Shown piece by piece: positions 14,636 to 20,104 of a stretch of DNA of 20,104 nucleotides. Position 1 is the stretch's first letter, and the number at the start of each line of letters is the position of its first letter. The position numbers were made by a program, and so were the translations under genes. Below the pieces are notes generated by a model that saw nothing but the letters and a program-made list of their open reading frames with translations, was not told the origin of the DNA and ran no database searches. The DNA comes from Deltaproteobacteria bacterium (GTDB lineage: Bacteria > Desulfobacterota > GWC2-55-46 > DRQE01), in assembly GCA_016219165.1 (NCBI GenBank), contig JACRCB010000152.1, positions 1 to 20,104 of the forward strand, in the 5' to 3' direction.

Positions 14636-15844
14636 TTATTTATGTCTTATCTTTTCGAAATAGGTTTTGAAATCAAAATCAGGGCTGTTTTCCCTGGTAT
14701 GGCATCTTAAGCAGACCTCTTCCCCGACGGGCCTCATGGGCATTGTGAAATCAGAGACATGCCCTTTTCCGGGGCCGTGGCAGGCTTCGCATTGCACGTT
14801 TGCGAGACCGGGGGTCGTGGCGCCGCTCGAAAACCCGCCTTCCTCTCCGTAGCCCACCGTATGGCATTTGACGCATTCCGGGTCCCTGGACTTACCCGCC
14901 TTTTCCAAAGCGGCGAACGCCCCGGCGTGCCCTGTATTCTTCCAGCCATCCATGAAGGGCTGATGACACACTGCGCAGATTAAGCCCCCGAGATAAGGGC
15001 CGTTGGAAGATATTCCCTTTTCTTCCTCATCCACCAACGACGCCACCTTCCTGTCGTATTCATTCAGCACATCGCGGACATTAGAATCCTCTTCTATGTC
15101 CTTGCCGAGCGGCTGCCATCTATGAACAAACCCTGATACCACCCCAAAGACGTCGGTATGGATAGTAAGGATACCCAGTTTTTCACCTTTCGGATACCCT
15201 GAGACGATAACCGTTTTCCCTGCCGTTACGGGCTGTTCGAGTATTTCGCCGGAAGAGGCCGCGATAACATCCCAGCCCTCAATCGTCCTAACTTCGGATA
15301 CCGGCTTGCCGGTAAGAAGTATATTGAACATCCCCTTTTTATAACCCTTTGGATCCGCGCTTATGTTTATCCTTAAAGGGCCGCGCAGAACCGAGACGGA
15401 ACTCCGGTCCCGGGCGTAGTCGGAAATAGCCGGGACGCCGTATTTCTCAATGAGCGGAGAAAGGTCGCCCCCGGTGAGCGCATCATGCACGCCTCGCGGC
15501 GACGCGGGCTCTAAAAAGGCCGCGGCATCATAACCCATGATACCGAACGAATTGAGCAAGGCCTCGGTTTTAAGCCTGCCCTGGGGGGTATCTTCGGCCG
15601 TTGAGTTGCCGGCGTCTATCAGGACATAGGGCCTCAACCCTTCCCTGTTCCGAGCGATATAGCCTGAGAGCCTTGCAACCCCTCCGGATTCGGTCTTGGG
15701 AGAACAGCCGCACGGCTCGAGCTCGCCCCTTACTGCGCCGGTGTAGAGGATATTAAGGGTATTGTCCTGACCGTATGCGATAAAGGGCAAAAGAAGCAGA
15801 GAAAAGATAAGGACGGCTGTTTTTAAGAACGGGTTCCCTGACAT
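14636..15844 (-). CDS. Exported tetraheme cytochrome c with UshA/5'-nucleotidase-like N-terminal half
   Basis: This is a 402-residue exported protein. A signal peptide covers residues 1-25 (cut near AYG-QD). Residues ~28-245 resemble the metallophosphatase domain of UshA/SoxB-like proteins (LNILYTGAVRGELEPCGC, then VLIDAGNST). However, the first metal-binding Asp-x-His of that fold is replaced by TGAVRG, and a CGC pair (45, 47) is present instead. Residues 290-382 hold four CxxCH haem sites: CAVCH 290-294, CVKCH 324-328, CEACH 352-356 and CLRCH 378-382. Candidate distal ligands are H306 and H362, a pattern like cytochrome c554. It is probably a periplasmic electron carrier or oxidoreductase; substrate unknown. 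It is first in an operon with the DsbA-like gene. No good Shine-Dalgarno precedes the ATG at 15844. Confidence 0.8.
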   Translation of the reverse strand: MSGNPFLKTAVLIFSLLLLPFIAYGQDNTLNILYTGAVRGELEPCGCSPKTESGGVARLSGYIARNREGLRPYVLIDAGNSTAEDTPQGRLKTEALLNSFGIMGYDAAAFLEPASPRGVHDALTGGDLSPLIEKYGVPAISDYARDRSSVSVLRGPLRINISADPKGYKKGMFNILLTGKPVSEVRTIEGWDVIAASSGEILEQPVTAGKTVIVSGYPKGEKLGILTIHTDVFGVVSGFVHRWQPLGKDIEEDSNVRDVLNEYDRKVASLVDEEEKGISSNGPYLGGLICAVCHQPFMDGWKNTGHAGAFAALEKAGKSRDPECVKCHTVGYGEEGGFSSGATTPGLANVQCEACHGPGKGHVSDFTMPMRPVGEEVCLRCHTRENSPDFDFKTYFEKIRHK

Positions 15845-15879
15845 GGAGATTTAGACAGGCATGAAAGCCTTTCTTTGAT

Positions 15880-15908
15880 AAATTATCATAACCGTCATTT
15901 TTAGTCAA
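15880..15908 (-). promoter_or_regulatory. Promoter of the cytochrome-dsbA operon
   Basis: On the minus strand TTGACT (15908-15903), 17-bp spacer, TAATTT (15885-15880). A GATAAT with a 15-bp spacer overlaps it. The predicted start near 15873 gives a ~28-nt leader. The -35 box lies inside the left arm of the inverted-repeat element at 15904-16000. Confidence 0.55.
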
Positions 15909-16000
15909 TCTATCCTGCCTTGAAACGACGGCCCCGCAGGGCGTTATTGCATGTTCCCATCGGATAGACAGGGCCGTTTTTATTCCGGCCCAAGATTGAC
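15904..16000. repeat. 97-bp inverted-repeat element or structured RNA of unknown family
   Basis: GTCAATCT (15904-15911) and AGATTGAC (15993-16000) are perfect 8-bp inverted ends. Inside, CTATCC (15910-15915) pairs with GGATAG (15962-15967), and GGGCCG (15971-15976) with CGGCCC (15986-15991). GCCC-CGCA-GGGC forms another small hairpin. On the plus strand GGGCCG is followed by five Ts, terminator-like. I do not recognise it as tRNA, SRP RNA or a known riboswitch. It could be a small mobile palindrome or the 3' structure of an RNA. The rest of 15845-16086 holds the operon promoter and, at 16048-16063, a CCCCG-CACTCA-CGGGG hairpin just past the nadE stop. Confidence 0.45.
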
Positions 16001-16086
16001 GGGAGGTTTTGATGCCTTGGCGATGTCTTTACCCGTATCAAGTCCTGCCCCGCACTCACGGGGACGGGGCTGGTATATTCGCCCTC

Positions 16087-17817
16087 CTACTTCCCGTACC
16101 CGTTCGTTATCGGCATCCTCCTGTCTTTTCCCAAAGCCCTCGGCGTTATCTTAACGCCCGGGGGAGCCTGGCGGCGTTTATATTCGCTTCTATCGACCAT
16201 CTCTATGACGCTTTTTACGAGATTCTTTTTATAACCCATCTTCACAATCTCGTCCATGGAACGGTCTTCCTCGACATACGCCTTTAGGATGGGGTCGAGT
16301 ATCCCATACGGAGGGAGGATGTCCTGGTCGGTCTGATGGGGCTTGAGTTCCGCAGACGGGGCCTTTTTCAGCACCCTTTCGGGTATGACCGCCCTTTTTG
16401 CCTTTTCATTTATGTGCCCGGCCACGGCGTACACCATCGTCTTGGGCACATCCTTTATGACGGCAAACCCCCCTGCCATGTCTCCGTAGAGGGTTGCGTA
16501 TCCAACGCTCATCTCGCTTTTATTGCCGGTTGTGAGGACGAGCCAGCCGAATTTGTTGCTGAGCGCCATAAGGATGTTGCCGCGGATACGCGCCTGTATG
16601 TTCTCCTCCGTGGAACCCGGGCGTCTGCCCCTGAATACCCGCTTGAAAACCTTCAGGTATCCGTCGAAGAGAGGGTCTACCGGTATCACAAGGAATTCTA
16701 TGCCGAGGTTTTTTGCGAGCCTCTGCGCGTCCTCCCTGCTCTCTCTGGAGGAATATCTGGATGGCATGAAGACCCCTGTTACGTTTTCTCCTCCGAGGGC
16801 TTCTTTTGCGACCGCCGAGACGAGGGAAGAATCAATCCCGCCGCTCAGCCCTATGACACAACGGGCAAAGCCGTTTTTCCCGACATAGTCCTTTGTCCCG
16901 AGGATAAGCGCCCTCAATATCTCCTCCTCCGGCTTCAGGGGCTTTTCGACGGGCCCGCGGGAAAGGGCTTTTTTCCCCCTCCTTTTCTTAACGGGGCGAA
17001 GTGTTATCTCCTTCAGCCCCCCGAATTCCGCCCCAAGCCTCTCCCTTCTCCTTCTCGTGTCATGGAGCCTTTTCCTCAAGACCCCCTCTATATCAAGGTC
17101 GCATACGATAAGGTCTTCCTCGAAGGGTTTCCCCCTGGCGATTACCCTGCCCCCTTCGTCCACAACCATGCCCTGCCCGTCGAAGACGAGTTCGTCCTGC
17201 CCCCCGACCGTGTTGTTATAGGCGATAATCACCTCGTTATCGGCCGCCCTCGTTATGAGCATCTCTTCCCTGAACAGGGCCTTGCCGAAGTGATAGGGCG
17301 ATGCATTTATATTTACGATTATATCGGCCCCGGAGAGCGCCTGGACGCGGGCCGGGCCCTCCGGATACCAGATGTCTTCGCAGATGCCGACCCCTATCTT
17401 GACTTCGCCGAGAGTAAAGTTAAGCGCGGTCTCGCCCGCCTGAAAATACCTCTCCTCGTCGAACACCCCGTAATTGGGGAGGAACATCTTGTGATAAACG
17501 GCGCAGACCTCGCCCCCGTGTATTATTGCCGCGGCGTTATAGATATCCTCCGCCTTATCCACGAAACCCACAACCGCGGTTATATCCCTTATCCTGCGGC
17601 TTAAGCCTGAAAGGCATTTCAAGTTGTCTTCCACAAAACTCGGCTTTAAGAGGAGGTCCTCTGGCGGGTAGCCGGTAACGGCAAGTTCCGGGAAGATAAC
17701 GAGGTCGCAGCCGGCCTTCACAGCCGCCTCCGTAAATGCGAGTATCTTTTCGGCGTTCTTCGCGAACGCTCCCACGAAGGGGTTTATCTGGGCCATCGCG
17801 ATTCTGAAGGTGCGCAT
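16087..17817 (-). CDS. nadE: Glutamine-dependent NAD+ synthetase
   Basis: This 576-residue enzyme has two domains and makes NAD+ from deamido-NAD+, ATP and glutamine, the last step of NAD synthesis. The N-terminal nitrilase-type glutaminase carries the Glu-Lys-Cys triad E44 (FPELAVTGYPPEDLL), K110 (HKMFLPNYGVFDEERYF) and C146 (VGICEDIW). The C-terminal synthetase carries the PP-loop SGGIDS (325-330), a TTGNKSEMSVGYATLYGDM block and DQDILPPYGILD. Residues ~275-295 form a lysine/arginine-rich linker. Length matches the two-domain class, so it does not need a separate glutaminase. It is transcribed divergently from the TPR gene, with 142 bp between them. No clear Shine-Dalgarno precedes its ATG. 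Confidence 0.95.
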   Translation of the reverse strand: MRTFRIAMAQINPFVGAFAKNAEKILAFTEAAVKAGCDLVIFPELAVTGYPPEDLLLKPSFVEDNLKCLSGLSRRIRDITAVVGFVDKAEDIYNAAAIIHGGEVCAVYHKMFLPNYGVFDEERYFQAGETALNFTLGEVKIGVGICEDIWYPEGPARVQALSGADIIVNINASPYHFGKALFREEMLITRAADNEVIIAYNNTVGGQDELVFDGQGMVVDEGGRVIARGKPFEEDLIVCDLDIEGVLRKRLHDTRRRRERLGAEFGGLKEITLRPVKKRRGKKALSRGPVEKPLKPEEEILRALILGTKDYVGKNGFARCVIGLSGGIDSSLVSAVAKEALGGENVTGVFMPSRYSSRESREDAQRLAKNLGIEFLVIPVDPLFDGYLKVFKRVFRGRRPGSTEENIQARIRGNILMALSNKFGWLVLTTGNKSEMSVGYATLYGDMAGGFAVIKDVPKTMVYAVAGHINEKAKRAVIPERVLKKAPSAELKPHQTDQDILPPYGILDPILKAYVEEDRSMDEIVKMGYKKNLVKSVIEMVDRSEYKRRQAPPGVKITPRALGKDRRMPITNGYGK

Positions 17818-17921
17818 GGGAAAAGATTAGCAGAACGCCCGTATTCTGTAAAGAGGAGTCTGGGAAACCCTTTACAAAAAATGGCTCCCCAAAAAATTCC
17901 CAAGGAAAAATCAAAACTACA

Positions 17922-17950
17922 TTTACAAACACAACCGGAATGAATATAAT
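17922..17950 (+). promoter_or_regulatory. Sigma70 promoter of the TPR gene
   Basis: TTTACA (17922-17927), 17-bp spacer, TATAAT (17945-17950, perfect -10). The ATG of the TPR gene is only nine bases beyond the -10, so transcription would start at or within about three bases of the start codon. Confidence 0.7.
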
Positions 17951-17959
17951 CGTCTGAGG

Positions 17960-18997
17960 ATGCCTGAGAAAGACCCTTACAGAATCTTTAAGGAGGCGGA
18001 AAGGAAGAGGAACCGGTCGAGGTTTCTCGACGCAATCCCCCTCTATATCGAATCGAAAAAACTCGGCCGGGGGGACGCCGCACATGCCCTCTCCTGCCTT
18101 CTCTCGCTCGGCCACGCGTACCGGATGGCGGGGGAGTTCGCGCGCGCCGGGAGTTCTTATAAGGGCGCATACATCCTCGCCGCAAGCCTCGGAAAGAAAA
18201 CGGACTCTTTCGACGCCCTCGTGGGATGGGGGCTTGCGAAGAGGGCGGAGAACAAACTTCAAGAGGCGTTAGGACTCTTTGCGAAGGCGGAAAAAGCGTA
18301 CAGGAAAAGCGGCGACGGCGCTGGTCTTGCCTTCACCCTCTGGGCCAAGGCCGGGGCGTTCAGGATAAAAGGCGACCTCAAAAAAGCCCTCCGGGGATTC
18401 GAAGAATCCAGAGGGCTTTTCAAAAGACTCGGCGACGCTTCCGGCGCCGGTTACTCGCTCTGCGGCCTTGGGGGCGCTTCGCGCACCCTCGGAAGATACA
18501 ATGATTCCTTGAGATACTACAGCAGGGCCAACTCCGTTTTCACCGGGTTAAAGGATACCTTCGGCAGGGCCTATTCATACTGCGGGATAGCTAACGCCCT
18601 CATGATGACCAAGAGGTTCAAGGAGGCGTTAGAGTTTTTTAAAAAGGCGAAGTCGAACTATAAAAAAATCGGGGACAGGGTAAGTTACGCATATACGCTA
18701 TGGGGAGAGGGGACGGCATATCAGTTGCTCGGGAAAGACAATCCGGCGCTAAAAAATTTCAGAGAGGCGGAAAGGTTATTCAAAGAGACTAAAGACAGAA
18801 GGGGGCTTATCTACTGTATGCTCTCCATGGCGGAGACGGAGTTTAAAAAGACGGAAAAAGGAAGGGCGAGGAAGACCCTGAAACTGGCATCTAAAAAGGC
18901 GGGAGAACTGGGGCTTAGAACCGAGAAGGGCTATGCGCAATTGCTCATAAGGACGATGGAAAAGAGCCCGGGGGACCTGCCGCTTAACCTGCCTTGA
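17960..18997 (+). CDS. Tetratricopeptide-repeat protein
   Basis: This 345-residue protein is made almost entirely of 40-residue helical repeats in register. Matching turn positions (LGKKT, SGDGA, LGDAS, LKDTF, IGDRV, TKDRR, LGLRT) fall near residues 78, 118, 158, 198, 238, 278 and 318. This gives about eight units of the longer TPR type seen in kinesin light chain and MalT-like proteins. Consensus positions such as G-x-A-Y-x-x-x-G and EALxxFxKA are clear. There is no signal peptide, so it is probably a cytosolic scaffold; partner unknown. The ATG at 17960 has GAGG directly against it and a promoter so close that the message may be leaderless; the next Met is about 55 codons in, inside the second repeat, so this start is preferred. 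Confidence 0.85.
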   Translation: MPEKDPYRIFKEAERKRNRSRFLDAIPLYIESKKLGRGDAAHALSCLLSLGHAYRMAGEFARAGSSYKGAYILAASLGKKTDSFDALVGWGLAKRAENKLQEALGLFAKAEKAYRKSGDGAGLAFTLWAKAGAFRIKGDLKKALRGFEESRGLFKRLGDASGAGYSLCGLGGASRTLGRYNDSLRYYSRANSVFTGLKDTFGRAYSYCGIANALMMTKRFKEALEFFKKAKSNYKKIGDRVSYAYTLWGEGTAYQLLGKDNPALKNFREAERLFKETKDRRGLIYCMLSMAETEFKKTEKGRARKTLKLASKKAGELGLRTEKGYAQLLIRTMEKSPGDLPLNLP

Positions 18998-19114
18998 GCC
19001 AGAGGAACCCTTTTTGTAAACTTACGCTGAACTTGTTTCAGTAAAGGTTTCCACACCAGGGGAACCCACTCGAAGAGCGGGCCGGGGTCGGGTGAGGCGT
19101 TAACAAGCCTATAC

Positions 19115-19576
19115 GTGGGTTCGCCTGAGCGTCCAGTCCGGCTCCCCGAACTGGACGGTAGACGAACACAAAAAGCCCAAGTAATACAGCTACTTGTGGC
19201 TATGTATAAATACAGGAGAAGGCAAACCCGGATAGTTTTCGGGGAGCCTTTGCCGGAAAAACCACCACCTCCGAAGCCGGTGTTTAGAAACATCGTTGCC
19301 GAAGCCCTCAAGGTCAAGGCATTCCTAACCGAAGACCCTCAAAGAACCTACCTGCACGCTAGCCAGCGATTTAAGGTCACCAAGGCCAGAATATCCCAGC
19401 TGATGAAGATAGCCGATGTTTTACCGAGAGAATTTGTGGACTACATGGGGCAGTGCCAAGACCAGACCTTTATCAAAAGATTTTCGGGGAAGGCTCTGCT
19501 TCGGATAGCGGGACTTAAATCGCCTATTAAGCGACAGCAGGTGATTGGCAATCTCATGGAAAAGATTGTGGTCTGA
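19115..19576 (+). CDS. Helix-turn-helix protein of the recombinase/transposon-associated type
   Basis: This ORF of 153 residues starts at GTG. The middle (FRNIVAEALKVKAFL, then QRFKVTKARISQLMKIADVLP) is a KorB/ParB-like helix-turn-helix. ISQL is the recognition-helix region, and RFSGKALLRIAGL is the following pattern seen in small proteins encoded beside site-specific recombinases. This family assignment is from memory of such proteins. The frame stays open upstream to 19031 without another start codon, and no Shine-Dalgarno precedes the GTG. Either the 5' part or the recombinase that usually accompanies it has been lost, or the true start is the ATG near 19202. The ORF is bracketed by two copies of GAGGCGTTAA (19094-19103, 19577-19586). 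Confidence 0.55.
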   Translation: MGSPERPVRLPELDGRRTQKAQVIQLLVAMYKYRRRQTRIVFGEPLPEKPPPPKPVFRNIVAEALKVKAFLTEDPQRTYLHASQRFKVTKARISQLMKIADVLPREFVDYMGQCQDQTFIKRFSGKALLRIAGLKSPIKRQQVIGNLMEKIVV

Positions 19577-19584
19577 GAGGCGTT

Positions 19585-19611
19585 AAATTAAGTATCTGTC
19601 CCCATAATTCC
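19585..19611 (+). repeat. Transposase-neighbourhood repeat word (GGGGACAGATACTTAATT, on minus)
   Basis: AATTAAGTATCTGTCCCC followed by ATAATTCC at 19587-19611 is the reverse of GGAATTAT-GGGGACAGATACTTAATT. Words of this form recur around REP-associated tyrosine transposase genes in many bacterial genomes (known from memory, not searched). No transposase ORF is here, so this is at most an abandoned end. The remaining 19612-19721 is AT-rich with no ORF. Confidence 0.4.
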
Positions 19612-19721
19612 TGATTTCAAAAACTCCCCTGCAGGAAAATGTAAAACAAAGAATTTCACTTTTTGCATTTTTATAATCATTACTACATCATACGACATGA
19701 TAAAGCTTTTCCAACATATCT

Positions 19722-20104
19722 TTAAACACAGTTGCGGATTCCTTGGCATTTGCGTGCGACATACTCAATGAATGCTCCGGCTACATCGAACTTGGTTGTC
19801 TGCTCGAAGCCTTTAAATCCTGGGCGGCGGTTAGCCTCCAAGACGAGAGGTGTTGTGCCTCGGCAACGGATGTCCACGCCAGAAAACTCCCGACGAAGGA
19901 TGCGGGCAGCTCGTTCGGCAATCTCTTGGAAATGCGGGGCTTCAGAGAGCGGATGAGAAATCACCTCCTCGTTGAACTCGAAATTGGTCCGGAAGTCGTC
20001 GGGACGAGGACGACGTGAGACGTAAACGGGAAGGGCGTGATAGCCGACAACAATAACCCTGTAGTCCTCTGTAGCGTCGAGAAACTCCTGAACCATAACC
20101 TCGC
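19722..20104 (-). CDS. RimK-like ATP-grasp ligase, C-terminal part (runs off the window)
   Basis: The frame stays open through the right edge (codons GAG GTT precede the first Met at 20096), so the N-terminal part lies outside. The visible ~127 residues match the ATP-grasp C-terminus of the RimK/glutathione-synthetase group. VMVQEFL is followed by an RVIVVG strand, the RPDDFRTNFEFN glycine-poor loop, GVDI, and PLVLEANRRPGFKGFEQTT with the metal-binding Glu and Asn. The RimK pattern is EVNASPGLEGIE, so the turn differs here (RRPGFKG). These enzymes join amino acids to carboxylates using ATP; target unknown. It ends at 19722 next to mobile-type sequence. Confidence 0.8.
   Translation of the reverse strand, partial: EVMVQEFLDATEDYRVIVVGYHALPVYVSRRPRPDDFRTNFEFNEEVISHPLSEAPHFQEIAERAARILRREFSGVDIRCRGTTPLVLEANRRPGFKGFEQTTKFDVAGAFIEYVARKCQGIRNCV

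Noticed and set aside
15904..16086. 6S RNA or another known ncRNA behind nadE
   Set aside because: Hairpins are present, but I could not match the conserved bubble or loops of 6S, SRP or RNase P RNA; left as an unknown element.
16336..17604. 422-codon plus-strand ORF opposite nadE
   Set aside because: Exact shadow of nadE, whose active-site motifs are all on the minus strand; the plus-strand translation is rich in Pro/Arg/Tyr without domains.
1..20104. CRISPR array, tRNA or rRNA genes
   Set aside because: No regularly spaced direct repeats and no tRNA- or rRNA-like conserved sequence seen on either strand.

Overview
The window looks like a chromosomal segment of a Gram-negative bacterium. 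It encodes an outer-membrane TonB-dependent receptor, a TonB-like protein and a periplasmic multiheme cytochrome c. It also carries a complete amidotransferase (GatCAB) route to charged Gln-/Asn-tRNA. The gene mix and the style of the multiheme protein resemble anaerobic or microaerophilic Nitrospirota or Desulfobacterota (former deltaproteobacteria). That placement is inference; nothing here fixes the taxon.

Layout. 1-477: the 3' part of a galT-like gene with no visible start, apparently broken, overlapped by a Nudix hydrolase (474-908). 1065-2042: gatC and a TonB-like protein. 2116-7090: a cobalamin import unit made of a consensus promoter, a large class-I cobalamin riboswitch, then btuB, btuF, btuC and btuD. 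7096-10136: a second strong promoter, a hairpin leader and gatA-gatB. The three gatCAB genes are therefore split by the vitamin B12 block. 10123-10483: a palindromic repeat flanked by a 15-bp direct duplication of the end of gatB, then promoter and leader of typA/bipA (10484-12298).

12338-13983 is an accessory islet. It holds a MntA/HepT toxin-antitoxin pair on the minus strand, a palindromic repeat of the same family as the one behind gatB, an AT-richer lone HEPN-domain gene, and a second, unrelated palindromic repeat. 13989-15844 (minus) is an operon for a tetraheme cytochrome with a UshA-like N-terminal half and a DsbA-like thiol oxidoreductase. An inverted-repeat element (15904-16000) separates it from nadE (16087-17817, minus). 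Divergent from nadE is a TPR protein (17960-18997) built from 40-residue repeats with an almost leaderless promoter. The right end holds a recombinase-type helix-turn-helix ORF, a repeat typical of transposase neighbourhoods, and the 3' part of a RimK-like ATP-grasp ligase that runs off the window.

How the genes connect: the riboswitch should shut off BtuB (outer membrane), BtuF (periplasm) and BtuCD (inner membrane) when adenosylcobalamin is plentiful, and the TonB-like protein next door is a plausible partner of BtuB. The cytochrome and DsbA-like protein are both exported Cys/redox proteins, so co-transcription makes sense. The housekeeping genes (gatCAB, typA, nadE) look intact. Most novelty lies in the repeats, the HEPN islet, the riboswitch architecture and the UshA-cytochrome fusion.
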